Source: Warburgia ugandensis
Taxonomy: Eukaryota > Streptophyta > Magnoliopsida > Canellales > Canellaceae
Reading direction: 5' to 3'
DNA: 64,000 bases
NCBI GenBank assembly: GCA_035236585.1
Contig: CP141137.1
Coordinates: forward strand, 13,594,327-13,658,326
How positions within the stretch are numbered: the stretch's first letter is position 1; the number at the start of each line of letters is the position of its first letter. A program made the translations under genes and the position numbers. The notes under the pieces were generated by a model, which was given only the letters and a program-made list of their open reading frames with translations, was not told the origin of the DNA and did no database searches. Of the stretch, positions 10,579 to 24,272 are shown one piece after another.

Positions 10579-12070
10579 TCTTGTCAAGCCAATTTCAAGG
10601 ATGGGCACATTGGGTGCCAATGGGCTTTACCTTTTTCTATGCTTAAATCTCTTTAGTTCTTTGCCATATTTGGATTGGTTGATAAAGATACTATCTTGTA
10701 TTTATTTTACTTAGAGTCTAAGAAAGAAGTTGAGCTCACTCATCATGCTTATTTCAAATTTTGCCCCGCATACTTAGGAAACTCCTTGCACATGCTTTCA
10801 TTTGATAAAGTTTGAAACCTTTGAAACATGCAAATACACAAAGCATTCTAATTACTTCTAACCTACTAACTGGTGTAAAAGTCTTATCAAGATCAATTCC
10901 CCCTTCTTGGATACATCTCAAGCCATCTATCTAACTTTGTGCCCAATCACTAGACTAAGTTTATCAAGTTTATTTCTAAAACTCTCTTGGTTCCAATGAC
11001 ATGATGACCATGAGGTCTATGACCAAGTGTACAAAACCCATTCCTCTCAAATTGATCAACTCTTCTAGCATTGTCATAACCCATGCTACATCTAACAATG
11101 CATCATGAGTAGTCTTAATTCAACTCAAGATAAAAAAGCAGTATTCTTTAAGTTTGCTCTTATTCTTACCCCAGTTGAAGGATCATTTATAATTGAGTAA
11201 TTTTTATGACCATAGGCATATCTCAATTCCCTTGAAAATGCTTGATGTAGATTTTATTATTGTGGTTGAGAATCCTTAGCTTCATTTGGAAAAACTTCTT
11301 TTGTACTGATGATGGGCTTCTCCATCTCTTGCGCAAGATCATCCTCATCATCTAAACTAGATGACTTTTTCAAAGGAGCATATCCATCAAATACAACATG
11401 AACGGACTCTTCAACTATAAGAGTCCTCAAGTTAAAAACTTTATATGCTTTGCTATGAAAAGAATAAAGGAGAAATATACCTTCATCTGATTTAGCATTA
11501 AAGTTATAAGGATATGTGTACCATTTGTTCAAAGTGAAACATTTGCAACCAAATGCATGAAATATGAAACGTTGGATTCTCTATCTTTTCAAAGTTCATA
11601 AGAAGTTCTTTTCAAAATAGATCTTATAGTGCATCTATTTAATACTTAGCTATATAGCAGGCTACCTTACTGTCATACTTTAAACATCACTTTTCAAAAT
11701 CTTGAGAACTCACTACCATTTTCATTACCAATTGAAGCAATGGTAAAACCTTCCTAATTTTAAAGTTTCTTGCAAAGTTTTCAAAATACTTTGAAGGTTT
11801 CATCTTTTTACACTAAAAACCTAACTCAAGTAAATCTTGAAAGTCACTACCAATAGCAAGTACATAGCTTTTACCATCAAGGTAAGATATTTTGGAAGGA
11901 TGAAACAAATCAAAATGCAACACTTTGAAAGCTCTTTTAGTTGAAACCACATTCTTTGGTTTGAAAGAACTCTTTGTATGCTTCCCCTTTGGAAGCTTCA
12001 TAAAGTTTGTCTTTTAAGAAAACCTTAGGTATGCCAACTAAAAGGTCATTCTTTAAAAGCTAAAAGGAAA

Positions 12071-12250
12071 AAAAGGGCAGCCTAGTGCACAAAGCTCCCT
12101 CATATGCAAGGTTCGAGGAAGGGGCGACCACAAGGGTCTATAATATGGAGCCTTACCTTGCATTTTTTGCAAGAGGCTATTTTCACACATTGAATTAATG
12201 ACCTCAATGTCACACGATGACAACTCTACTATTGTGCCAAGGCTCCCCTT
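12071..12250 (-). mobile_element. Au-type SINE inside the copia remnant
   Basis: Antisense Au-like SINE. On the plus strand it starts AAAAGGGCAG (the 3' end of the SINE), contains CTTGCATTTTTTGCAAGAGG, and ends with the tRNA-like head GTGCCAAGGCTCCCC. Its position within copia coding sequence shows it arrived after the copia element. Confidence 0.8.
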
Positions 12251-13904
12251 CATCTTAGCATAACCTAATCTTATATAGCACAACAAGGTTCATCATTCTT
12301 AGTTGTAAGGCATTTATTGCTTGAACTAGATATGTTTATAAATGGAATACATACATATTATCATTGCTATGATCAATATGCATTATACTATCATCAATCT
12401 TATCAACAATCAAACATAAATATAATTCAAACCTAATTTTTTAACCTTTATCACAGAATTGGCTGGTAAAGAGCATATTATGATTCAAACCATTAACATA
12501 ATTAACATTATCAATGCATGGTGGAAAGGTTCCAATGGTACCAATACTACAAATTTTACCCTTTCCATTACCTCTTTGATTTGGTTCAAAAGGTTCTTTT
12601 CCCTCAACTAAACCTCTACCTTTATGTTTAACTTTGTGAATAGGCACTTATCTCAATCACATGTCTTGAAAACCTACTGCCAAATATCATAGACATTTTG
12701 AGGCTTTGTACGTAAGGTATACTGGCAAGCAATAGCCCAAGTCTTAATTTTAGATACCCACACTTAAAGTTTATGTCTTTGAGAGTTAGATGCAATCATG
12801 ATACATGTAACTACCCACATTTGTTTGACTATTAGCTTCTTTTTAGGATAATAAGATGAATAGGCATATGAACTATGATTCATGGAAGACTTTTAAATTT
12901 TCAAATTCCAAATTTCCTTTTCTAAAACTTTCTTCTACAATAAATCAATTTACCTTTTAATTGGTAGGAAATGCAATGCATTAAAAGCACCTCCAAAGGC
13001 CTACACCCTCTAATTCAATTGGCAATAGGGATGCAAGATGGTGAGACGTGAAAACACCCAATCCCATTCCAACCTAGATATGTGGAATCGTCATCTTCAA
13101 ATAATAAAACATTTTGTTTTGCAAAACTTTCTACTTTAGATTTTAAGGAATCATCTTCATTTTTTAAGAATCTATTTCAGAAATGATAATTCCATGCTCA
13201 CTAGATAGTTTTGAAAGAAATTTTCTAAGCAATTTGGTTTTCAAACCCAGTCTTTCATATTCACAAAGCAATCCATCAAAATCAATTCTTAATTCATCAA
13301 TTGAGTACTAATTTACCTCAGTGGACTCTTCTTATGTTGTTTTCATCCTCTTCCATGTAAGAACAAGTGCCTTTTCTTCTTTTAGGTCGTCTTCTTGTTT
13401 TTCATAAGAGGACACTCAAGTTTGATGTGTACTAGCTTTTTATTTTCAAAGCACAAAATACGATCTTTCTTGGCAATGAAAACCATCCTAGATGTAGCCT
13501 TCTTGAAGAACTTACTTCCTTCTTCACTCTTCGCTCCTTTGCTAAACTTGTTGGATCTTCTAATGAGAAAAGAAACCTCCTCAATACTACTAATATTAGG
13601 ATTTTAAGTCTCCTGATTACTAACTTTTAGGGCAAAGCCTTTATCTTCATTCTTCTTAGATTCTTCTTCATATTTGCTCTTTTGATTGATCCCGTAAGCT
13701 CATCCAGCTGAGGCATCTTAAAGGTCCTAGGCTTCTTGAATGGCAGTTACTTTGTGATTCCATAATCTTGGTAAAAACCTAAGAATCTTACTAATCAACT
13801 CACCATTTTTAAACACTTTGCCAAGCAACTTCAAAGTGTTAATGATGTTGGTGAACCTTGTAAATATTTTAGTGATTCATTCATTAGGCTTATAGTTTGA
13901 AAAC

Positions 13905-14225
13905 TTAAAAACTTATCTCGACCAGAACGCGGGGCGAGTTGATTTAACTTGAAGTAACTTGTTTATAAATTGAAATTACTTGAGTAAAATTCTTAACAAT
14001 ATTTTATTTATATTTAGTTATATTTAAATTTTCACTTTCCATGCACATCCTAGTGAGTTGGTTAAAATGTACTACTAATGTATGTAAGGTCTTCTAATCA
14101 AATCCTAATAAAAATAAAATCTTTACAATGTACCAAATCAACTCAATGAGTTACCAGATTTGATATCAGGCCAGGTAACTTGGATAGGTTTTCCTAGTCA
14201 ACTCACTAGTTCTACAACTATAATT
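13905..14225. mobile_element. Probable insertion in the copia gag zone (unclassified)
   Basis: This segment does not continue the gag-like pattern on either side. It carries repeated GAGTTG / CAACTCA motifs typical of a common but poorly defined class of plant interspersed repeats. Ends and target duplication are not resolved. Confidence 0.35.
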
Positions 14226-14640
14226 ATAGATTCTGGAGAACAACTCTTATTCATGAGTTAGAATGTAGGCTCTAATTTCTTCACTTGATCTATCCCATCT
14301 TGAATGATAGCTAATTTAAGTATACTTTAGAGATCTACATGTAGATGTGACACTTTCTATGATCTTCTTCATTTCAATATATTTCTAGTTCATAGTGTGT
14401 CCACCATTAATTAGCACAAAAGGTCTATGAGGAGCTTCTTCTACTCTCCTCAAAATTTCCTAACCTTCATCTTATATATAGATCTTCATTCAAGCTTTCT
14501 AGTTGATGTAACATGTAGCATTAAGGAATAGGGGTCTAATGGTCTATGAGTGGACTAACCTTTCTTAGGAGTCACTCCTACACCTTGTTGTGCCATTTTG
14601 AAAAAGAAGTTTGATATTTTACTCTATTAAAAACTTAGAA

Positions 14641-15640
14641 TACCTACTCTTTTACAAATTTTGAGGTCCCATGACAAGGGTGAATTGGGCCCAACTCAAT
14701 TTTAAAGCTATTTGCAAAGTTTGAGCTCAAATGTTCAACAAACAAGAACAATTTTACAAATAACAAATTTGGTGCACAAGAAGCTAGGCACATTATTTTG
14801 TTGCCGTCTTTTAGCAAAAGTATTATGAAAGAAGCTAAACACAAAAGACAACTAGAAAAAGTTGACCTTGATAGTCGACTAGTCAAAATAGTAGTTGGTT
14901 GGAACTTTCAAAGTGTTGAATAAAATCATTAAGGTCTTTAGTCAAGTTGTTCTTCATCATAATAGTTAGCTAAGCTAAAACCTAGAAACTTGACAAACAA
15001 GACATCATAGGCAGTGCGCTGGTCCTATATTTCAATTTGACAATAATCTAAGTTTGAACAAATCTCATTCTTCTAATTTTCTAAGATAGTCGTCTGGTTG
15101 GTTTACATAAGTCAGCCAGCAACAGAGTTTTTCAAACTCATATTCTCTAGAAATTTGCACAAGTTGGCTAGAGTAAGTAGAGGATTCAGCTTGAAACTCT
15201 TCTCTTTCATTTTCATGTTTGATATAGATAACATTAAGCTATCATTATGTGACAATCAAGTGTCAATCACTTAGAAAATTTTCATGTGAATGATATTCTG
15301 GTAGTTGATTTAGAACATTATAGTAGTTGGTTGTCATGAATCATTTAAGGAGGAAGTCATTAGTCAGCTATTATGATTGCAACAATTGATGGTCCTCCAA
15401 GGCTTGTTCTTTTTCTTCTTGAAAATCCTTAGCAGTCCACTAGGGTGAAAAGTAGCAATCAACTTTGTTCAATACTACTTGAATTATTCTTTGAAATAAG
15501 TTGCCTTGATTTCTACACGCATTCATTGATCTCTATTTGATATAGATAATGAAAGATATTAGTTGCATGGTTTGATCAACAATAATTAAGGTCTTTCTAT
15601 CACAAAAAGGGTTTGTCTATATAGTTATCACCATACTTTG
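14641..15640 (-). repeat. Probable 5' LTR and leader of the copia remnant (fossil)
   Basis: Immediately upstream (minus strand) of the gag start is a block ending in CCCAATTCACCC, which resembles the junction of LTR and internal region in many plant copia elements. It is preceded by AT-rich LTR-like sequence. The outer boundary near 15640 is approximate and no intact pair of LTRs was found. Confidence 0.45.
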
Positions 15641-17250
15641 CTTAAAGTCAGTTTTATGCCTCTCTTTCTATGATTTTGATGACAACAAAACCAAACGATT
15701 ACTATTAAAATATTTGAATGGTTGCGAAAGTGTTTTTAGAAGGAAACATAAAAACAACTATTGATAGGCAAATTTCTTTGATTATCAAGGCTCTCCCAAC
15801 TTTGTAAGAAATTTTTTATCAAAAAGAGTTTCAAGATTTCTATTTCTCAATGCTTTTAAATGAAAAATCTTCATCTTTCAAATGGGAATTATGGGAAAAA
15901 AGTTATCAAGATTGGCAAATTTTTTGAGAGAGCCCCATTAAGGAGCTTCTCTTGGGGCTTAGCGCCATTTGAAGGGGTCATTTGCTTGAAGGAGTTGGTG
16001 CTCTTGTGGGGAGCTAACTCTCTTCAAGGGATTCATCGTAGAAAGGGTTGGTGCCAGGGAGAAGAGTCAATCCCTGTAGCTGATACTCCAATTAAAGGAA
16101 TCAAGACTTAGGGTAAAACCAAATCCCTCTAAGGAGCTCCCAAATTGAAGGAACCAATGCCCACCTTGGGAGTTGATTACTAGTTTCTAGGAAACGAAAA
16201 TTTATTTCTTTAATTCAATTTTCATCCAAAGTATTTGAAAATTGAGTTTTTCTTCCAAGTGGGCCCATTTCTTTGGTTATTAAACATCATTTACAAACAT
16301 CAACTAAGGAGATTCTCTTCAACAAGATTTGAGGTTCTCAAAAATCATTTGGCTTCTCCAATCAAAGTTAAGGACTCTCCAATAGCTCTTTCATGATCTA
16401 ATTAAGAAGAGAGGACTCTCCAACATTCATGTCATCCACAATCAAAGGAGAAGAATCTTATAATACCTAATTTTTGGATTGATGTATGAAAGCAAGCCTT
16501 TGAATAATAGAAGAGAGTAATGAAGTGAATACTACTTAAGGAGGCCATTAAAGCTCAAGTTTAAGCTTGAAAGCACATCACTTATATTTATTGCAAAAGG
16601 AAATTCATTCTATCTTGTTGAGATTCATTTCCTATCTCATTCATTTTGTAAGTTGTGTACTTATTTCTTGAGAGGAACTTTATATTATTTATTTCATTTA
16701 TTCTTTTTAGTAGAGAAGGATCTCTCTATGGATTTCATTGTAAAAGCGATTGAGAATTTACAACCATTCAATCTTGGAGCGTTAAATCTCACAAGGTTAG
16801 TAGAGTACTCGAGGAAGGAAATCCTTAAGAGAGAGGAAGTAAGCTGCAAAATAATTGATTGAACCTCTATAAATCCTTATCTCTTTGCCTTATGATTGAG
16901 CTTTTATTGCTTAGTTTATTTATATTTTGATAACCACAAAGTTTTGATTGAACCTCATTGATTTTCATTGCTCTCACCATGTTTTTGATAAAAGGCTTGT
17001 ATGCATTCTTTTGAAAATCTCTCAATCCTTTTCAACTCATTGTTTTGCATCTTCTTTGTGTTTATCAAAAGTATTGTGAGAAATCTTTTAGTAGTTATTC
17101 TCACAATATATTGTCTCTCTGTTTGATTTGTTTTAAGTGTTTCATAAATTGCCTTAGAGAGGATTTTTGAGACTAAAACACTTGAAACTTCCAACCTTTA
17201 TTGGATTTCAATTTATTGCCAAAATTCCTTAAGTTTTTTGTTTAATATCA
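15641..17250 (+). repeat. Second copia-type LTR-like segment, opposite orientation (fossil)
   Basis: On the plus strand this begins with CTATGATTTTGATGACAAC, typical of the start of long copia LTRs of the SIRE/Maximus sort. Near 16850-16890 it contains TTGATTGAACCTCTATAAAT, typical of the transcribed part of such LTRs. It faces away from the neighbouring minus-strand copia, so it belongs to a different insertion. No coding region is attached. Ends are approximate. Confidence 0.45.
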
Positions 17251-18800
17251 ATGCATTAAACATCTCATGTACATTGCTCAAAGGACTACCAACTAGCCCT
17301 TATTGTAAAACTAAGCCAACAACTAAATCATTATTGTAAAACCAATCTCAAGATACATGAACCATGCACCAAGACCTTATGATTAAATTTTCAATGTGTT
17401 TGGACCCAAATTCAAGACCCTACAAAAACTAGGAGGCCTATTAATTTTATTCCAATCATTTTAAACACAATAACTTGTACTCAAGGTTAGTTTTCTTCTA
17501 GTTAAAGGAAAATAAATTTAACAACTACCATATCTCAAAGAGTATACTTACATCACTTAATATAATATGCTTAAACCCTTCTCCAGAAGACATTTGCCTT
17601 CAAATTTCATTTTGTGATTTTTATTTTTACTCTATGTCATGCATTGAAACTTATTGTCCAAAATTTTCATTTTTGAGGGCTTGTTTGTTGACAATCAATA
17701 CAAGACAAGTCACTGAAGCATGCAAGAGGATTTCTAACCTAACAAGCTTAGACCACAACACATAAAATATGCTCATGCACCTATATTCTTGCAAAGCATC
17801 TCTACATGACTTGCCGATCTTTCCTTTTGATTGCATTTCTACACATGTCCCCAAGGCAATGATACATCTACATATAGATAATTAACAAAACTAAGGAACT
17901 TCTCATCAAGAGTGAAGTATAGGTACAAAGAGAAGCTATTTTAAGCATAATGTCAAATTGGCTTAGTCCAGAGCATAAAGTTCACCACATGCAAGTTTAA
18001 TAAGTTCACTTGGGCATGAATTCTCTAGATGATATTTTCTTAAAGATATGCTTTTCTTGTACCTAGAAAATTCATCCTTAACAGCTTTAGTGGAAAACTA
18101 TAAGCCAAAAATTCAACCACCTTAACCCTTTAAATTAGGGCAATATCTGTCAATAAGAACCTAATTATTGTGCACCTGATGATGAATTTTTCTCTTCTTT
18201 GTAGCATTTTACTAAGTCTGCTAGCAACTTCCTCTACAATATCATCCTCTCTACATCTTAGATGGTGAATCAAGGAGGGGTACATCAAGTAACTTCCTCC
18301 ATCTTCCGAGAAGGTAATAGAATGTTACCATGAATGGTTGGAGTACATTGGGCAACAATGAGTATCATCATTCTGAATTTATAGTACAAAAAAAAATCCT
18401 ATGATTTAAGTATAAACTACTTAATAGAAAAAAGTAGCTTCAATATCTAATACTTTGAAGAGATAATGAACTAGTAGGACTATCAATAAAAAATCTTAAA
18501 TGGCCTAAAATTATGCATTAAAATTAAGTTAATGAGATTAAGTATTAAAAGAAATAAATTAAAATGAGATGAAAGGTTGTCCAACAAGATGAAATATTCT
18601 CTAATAAATGAGCAAAGCATGGTAATGAGATATGAAAAATTTTCACTTTAATACTTTGAACTTTGCCAAAATTCCTACATAAGGACCCCACTATTTGCTA
18701 AGTGTAACCTTGTAATACATTCTATAATGAGCTATTAAATTTTGTAGCAAATATGTGTCACATGATTTTAATATGCTTTTACTAAAGGGCGGAGAGGTCC
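17251..18800. other. Intergenic, nothing recognised
   Basis: AT-rich sequence, probably old repeat debris, without a feature I can name. Confidence 0.4.
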
Positions 18801-21453
18801 TGTGACGATCCGGGTTTTCACATGCATTTTTAAATGCAAAAATAATTCCTAATGCGGGATCAATCCCTATTTAAAAACACTTTTAGAAAAACTATGCAAT
18901 GCAGTGAAAAAATATTTTAGTTTAAATTCATTTTGAAAACCTCGAGTGTCATTTCCTTTCAAGATGGACAAGGAAATTTTGAAAAATAAAGAAAACCATA
19001 AATATTTCCCAGGTCTATCCAGTCACAGCTCATAGCCCAACTGTAATAAATACAGATACATGTCCAAAAGGTAGAGAGTTTACTTACATTCATGCTTGTC
19101 CCTTCTTCATTTACTTGATCGTAATACTAACATTTTCTAATGCTTCTTTTACTCCTATGTGGAGCTAATCTGTAAAAATAATATATTTGGATGAATATTC
19201 CTCATACCTAGTAGGTGATCTGATACTACTATTTTAAAAACTCGTCATGTAACATGCATAATTCAAGAAACTTTTCATGTAAAATATTAGTAATCCCTTT
19301 TTGTGTAAACATGCATATTTGTGCATAAAATATAAGCTCATTGATGTAATTTCAACCATGGAATCCGTACGCAAATCTAGTCTTCTAAATATGACTAAAA
19401 TCATGAGTAGAAATCAATAGATGCATGTAAGAAGATCTCGGCAACACATTAAAACCAACAAGTCAAATATAATAATCATGAAACTCTTAAAATAGTCGTT
19501 ATTCAAAACAGATGCTGGCATCACTACAAATATCATGCATATGGTCTTGTGGCGAATACATTAAGTCGACTAGTCACGAGTACTCGTATACGACCATCTC
19601 AATGCTATATGCATATCGATAAAACTCAAATCATAGGACCAACTATGCTCCTCTGCAGGCTGTCTTATTCGGCGATCGCCCACTTGGAACTCAAGGTTTT
19701 GTTCCCACCACAGGTTGCCTCATTCGGCGATTTGCCCAATTGGAACTCAAGGTTTCCCTATGCAGGTTGCCTCATTCGGCGATTTACCCACTTAACATAG
19801 TGCCCATCAGGCTCATTAGACCGAAAAATATAGATATATGTAATCCAAGTCACAATCATCGTAAATCATGCAATTTATGCAATGCGTTTCAAAGCATATG
19901 AGCAATGCATTCATAAAATCAGTTCAATGCAAGTAATTGCATTCAAGATCATAAGAAAAATCTGCATACACATTATGCGAATATCATATCTCAAAAAACA
20001 TACTAAACACGGTAATAAAGGCAAGTTAAAGTTTAAGATGCATTCATAAAAACTTAGTAGTATCAGACTACCTACCTCGATGTTCCTTGAATCGCGTTCT
20101 TCATTACTTAACCCTGAGTTAACAGCTAGATCTATCTTTTATAATTATATATCCTTGTTTAAATGTGTTTCCAAGCTAGCTCTTATGTATAGATCTAATG
20201 TTTAATGGTTATATCTCATAGATCGCCTGTCCTAATGCTTAGAATAAGTCTGTACTTGTTTTTGAACAGCCAGATCTATCCTTCAAGGCCTGATACATGT
20301 ACTTTGGGGTTAATCCTGAACTATTAATCCCCTAACTCCTCTACTGGATCCAGTCATGACATTTGATCATCTTGACATGGTAGATCTATGAGAATTCTAT
20401 AGTTTTTGGGTTATAATCATATAAAATAGTTCTCTGATCCTAATTTTCATAGTCTCATTAGGTTCGCGTCGTCGATGCGGATGTAACAGTTATTTTGGAT
20501 CGTCAATTGGAATTATATAGCCTCCTTAATTGGATTTTTAACGTTGCGAATCTATAGACGAACCAGATTGTCCATATTGGGCCCACGCATCCCGGTCGAA
20601 CCGAAACCACATTTGCACACATGCGCACACTCGAACGACGCGCCAGGGCTTGCGTCCTGGACGGCATCATGCAAAGACATCTTCGGCGCAGGGGCAACGG
20701 CGTCACAGCTCCCAGGACGCTCACTCGCCCTGGTCAAACCAAGACCCACACTCGCACGCCGCGCACATCCCTGGGACATTCGGGTCAAGGGTTCTAGAAC
20801 AAACCCTTCTTCCCCGACTTGTTCTCCAGCTAGAAAGACACCAGATCCGGGCCAGAAGAGAGGGAAAAAACCAGAGAGGGGATGGTTTCTTACCTAGGCA
20901 GCCTAAGATGGCTCCCCCTTTTCATCGGCATGCAATTTCCCCTTCTTCTTTTTCTTCTCCCAAAACCCTAGCTCGAGCAGCCGAAAGAGAAGGAGAACAT
21001 GATCGGGGAAGAGGGGGAAGGGCTTTTTAAAGCCGGTGAAGGCGGTGCTGCCATTTCTTCCGGCGCTGCCTTGCAGAGTCAGTGCTAGAAGTCGGTGGGA
21101 GGTAGGGGACGACCAAGGGTGTCGTTATCAAAATGACCCCTGCATTTTTTACCCCTTTTCATTTTACAGTCAAATTACATATATGCTTTCCATCTTTCAA
21201 CGCTTATAGCTTCTTCATACGAACTATGTTTTCAATGTTCTTTGAGGCGTTGGATTCCATTTCGAGTGTAGAATCTAATGATATTGATTTTTCTTACAAA
21301 TTCCTTGGTTTCGTATTTTAATTAAAATAAAACATCCAACCACCTATGAAGGTGATTTAAGCGTATATTAATTCCCAAAATAAATAAACCAAACATCATG
21401 ATTGATCATGGTTGTAAAAGTGATAATAATATTGAAATTTTTAAGTCATTACA
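18801..21453. mobile_element. Solo LTR, long Ty3/gypsy-type (Tekay/Del-like) (fossil)
   Basis: A 2653-bp unit starts TGTGACGATCCGGG and ends AAGTCATTACA, with the TG...CA ends of an LTR. It is flanked by a perfect 5-bp target duplication GGTCC (18796-18800 and 21454-21458). No second LTR or coding region is present, so it is a solo LTR left by recombination between the two LTRs of a full element. A GC-rich zone lies at about 20460-21130. Length, TGTxAC-type start and similar internal blocks link it to the solo LTR at 47095-50061. The Tekay/Del assignment is by LTR size only. The strand of the parent element was not determined. Confidence 0.85.
19657..19796. repeat. Threefold tandem repeat inside the solo LTR
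   Basis: Three units of about 53 bp, each built on a form of GGTTGCCTCATTCGGCGATT followed by CCCACTTGGAACTCAAGG, start at about 19657, 19711 and 19763. The third is partial. Confidence 0.85.
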
Positions 21454-21458
21454 GGTCC

Positions 21459-22504
21459 TCTCATAAAGCCTTATGAAATGAGAATTTTCATAATTCTTAA
21501 ACTAAAGTAGGAAGCAATTGAAGTGGGTTGAAAAGATATGTATGTTTTGTCTTCTAAAAGCTTTTCTCTTTGCAATTCATGGGTTTTTAGATTGAAAAAG
21601 TGAGTTCTATTTTGCCCTTTCTCTTCTTTTATTGAATGCTCATTTTGGGTCTTTTAATGTGTGGATTTACTCGAGTTCTTCACTTTCTCTGAAACCCAAT
21701 TCATTTTTTCATCTTCTATGATCTGGGATTTTGATAGCGTAGGAAATGCATAATTTTTATTTGAGAATCTATGATTTACAAGAAAGTTTTGAAGAGAGTC
21801 AGAGGAATAATTTGTAATAGAATGTTGGAGTACATATTAGATTTATCAAATTTGGGTTTCTTTCTTCGAGGGCAAAAGCAAAGTGTACATTTTCCATATG
21901 GTTTCTTGTTCTTCTTTCTTGCATTCATAGTGAAATTTTAGAGAGAGAGATATTATTGTGAATTTCCATTTTACAGAGATAAAGTACTGTTCTTCTTTTT
22001 TTTGTACTGGATTTATGCAAAGTTTGTTTATTTTCTATGTTTCTTGATTTGAATCAATGTGTTTTAGTAAAAGCATTTTAATTTATTTCTTTTAAAACTT
22101 AATATTATTGACTTAATTTTATGGTATAGTCATAGGTCATTAAAAGCTATTTATTTATAGCATTATTATACTTAGTTACTAGGCCTACTAGTCATTATCT
22201 CATCTGATGCCATAAATAATATTGAGTTAACGAGATGAGTTTCTAAGGAAATCATCTCACGTGTGAGATGAAATTTAAATTAGATAAAAAGATACACCAA
22301 TGAGATATGGACATGTGATGAGAATGAAGATTAGCTATTTATAACAAAGTCATGGCATGAAATAGTATAGATATATTATTGTGGTACAATTATTGTCCTT
22401 TAAGGTTTAGTGAATCTTGTGAAGGGTCTGCATTCAACATTTTGTGAGTTCAATTACTTTCAATGCATAAGAGACATCTCTCAACATCCATAAGAGGTCT
22501 ACTT
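21459..22504. other. Intergenic, nothing recognised
   Basis: AT-rich, without a recognisable gene or named repeat. Confidence 0.4.

Positions 22505-22572
<68 letters not shown>
22505..22572. repeat. (AAT)n microsatellite
   Basis: About 22 uninterrupted AAT trinucleotides. Confidence 0.95.
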
Positions 22573-24109
22573 GAGAAACCAAAATTTTAAAAATTCACAT
22601 ATCAAAATACTAGAACAGAAATGTTTCAGCAATGTAATCACTAATTATGTAAACCCTCTGAGAATATTTTCTTTCTATCAAAAATTAAATTATCAATGAA
22701 GATGATCTTCTTGTAATTGTGCCTTGGTATTTAATGAAAATGATAAGATCATATTCATTTGGTATAATCTACTTTTAAGATGAAAAGTGTGATACAAATA
22801 TTGTTTCTGCTTCTCATTCTTTTACCCCTTTATTTTGTTGATCAATTGTAAGCTCCACTACATCTTTTGATTCGCTCCATGTTAGTTTTGCAAGTGAACT
22901 CATGTCATCTTCCTTGGAAAAACACATGATTCACATAAGCAAATTTATGTATGTACATATACTTATACCATATATGTATGAATATATTCTTTTTGAGTCC
23001 TAGTAAGAGTACAAGCTCAAAGCATATAGAGAAGTACATACTAACTCTTTTCTCACAAGATGAGAGTTTTTTTGTAGATCCAAATCATTTATCATTTTCA
23101 AGATGAATCATGTGGTCCACATCTAAATTTGACACCTGTTGGATGCTTTTAATACTTGTTTCTTTGAGTTGGCAAGAGCATTGATTTTTAAAACAAGTTC
23201 AAAGACCTTAAAACTTGTTAGAATCATGAAAACATTGATTTTTTTAGGTTACTATTTTTTATTTATTTTTTGACAGCTAGACGTACACCCTCAAGTTACC
23301 TAACTTTTACACATGGAACATGATGAATAGCTTAGATTCCAAAAAGCTACTCCAAGATTACATTTACTTCTCCAGATGCCCTTTGAGGGTGTACTTCAAA
23401 CCCAATTGGCCCCCTTATTATAAATAGAGAACCCCCTAAATCAACATAATTTGATAGAAGCACATTAAAATCAAGCCACTCAAGCTCCACGTGACATTAC
23501 AGACCATTAAAAAGACTAGTAGCTACCCGTAGTTTTAGATCACCGTAGCGATCACTAGGTTAGCTATTTTTCAACTTTCTATATCCATTTATATCCAAGA
23601 ATAACTACAGCTAGATCATTCCTTGACCAAATAATGCCTTTAATGCATGGCTTCTAAGCCTGTGTCAACTACCAAACAGGTCGGCTACACGTGGTCTCAT
23701 CTGCACATTGGTCAATACACGCAAAACAATACATGATCCGGGTCTTATGTGCATCTCCGCGTAATGGTCCCCAAGTCCGGTGGGTCGTTCACATGCTTTC
23801 CGTGCGAGACTTCAACTCTGACAAATTACATACGGCTCATCATTGATGGTCCATGACCTCTAAATCTTCTCAATTTGTGGAAGACATGTACTAAAGGACT
23901 AGGAACAGAGATTAATTTTGTGAATTTACTACTGCATTCCGGGAGAGGGAAGTTGTAGTCAATAAACTGCTAGCAACTAATTCAGCATGATCTAAGATGT
24001 TTTTGGTATGGTAAAACCTGGATTAGCCTATGAAGGGATTTGTTCCTTTCTCACTGTTATTTGAAGACATAAAACATGGATAGAATTATATAAGAAACAG
24101 ACCAGCTTT
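22573..24109. other. Intergenic, nothing recognised
   Basis: No gene seen. The part around 23640-23830 is less AT-rich than its surroundings but has no coding signature. Confidence 0.4.
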
Positions 24110-24272
24110 TAGGGCTCAATAGTAGAGTTGTTGTCATGTGATCTTGAGGTAAGGTGTGGAAATTGTCTCTTGCAAAATGCAACATAAGGCTGTGTACTAT
24201 TGACCCTTGTGGTCCGCCTCTTTACAGGACTCCGCATATGTGAGAGCTTCGTGCACTGGGGCTGCCTTTACT
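24110..24272 (+). mobile_element. Au-type SINE (sense)
   Basis: It shows GTTGTTGTCATGTGATCTTG, CTCTTGCAAAATGCAAC, CCCTTGTGGTCCG and the tail GGGGCTGCCTTT. The flanks AGCTTTTAGGGCT and AGGTTTTACGGCT may be a diverged target duplication (11 of 13). The 5' head is diverged. Confidence 0.75.

Larger units (their letters stand above)
10590..14640 (-). mobile_element. Ty1/copia retrotransposon remnant, gag-pol part (fossil)
   Basis: Read on the minus strand, this is a decayed copia element. Gag-like sequence lies at about 13640-14600, with the likely gag start at about 14598. Gag-pre-integrase and integrase-like sequence lies at about 11800-12650. The pol part downstream of integrase, including sequence typical of the integrase C-terminal region, lies at about 11260-11530. 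Reverse-transcriptase-like sequence lies at about 10590-11200. The element is clearly broken, with many breaks and missing parts, and is old. An Au-type SINE is inserted at 12071-12250, and another AT-rich segment (about 13905-14225) interrupts the gag zone. The 3' LTR was not identified. Confidence 0.8.

Noticed and set aside
20503-21030. Several overlapping open frames on both strands (up to 126 codons)
   Set aside because: They lie in the GC-rich part of a solo LTR, where stops are rare by composition. No domain is seen.
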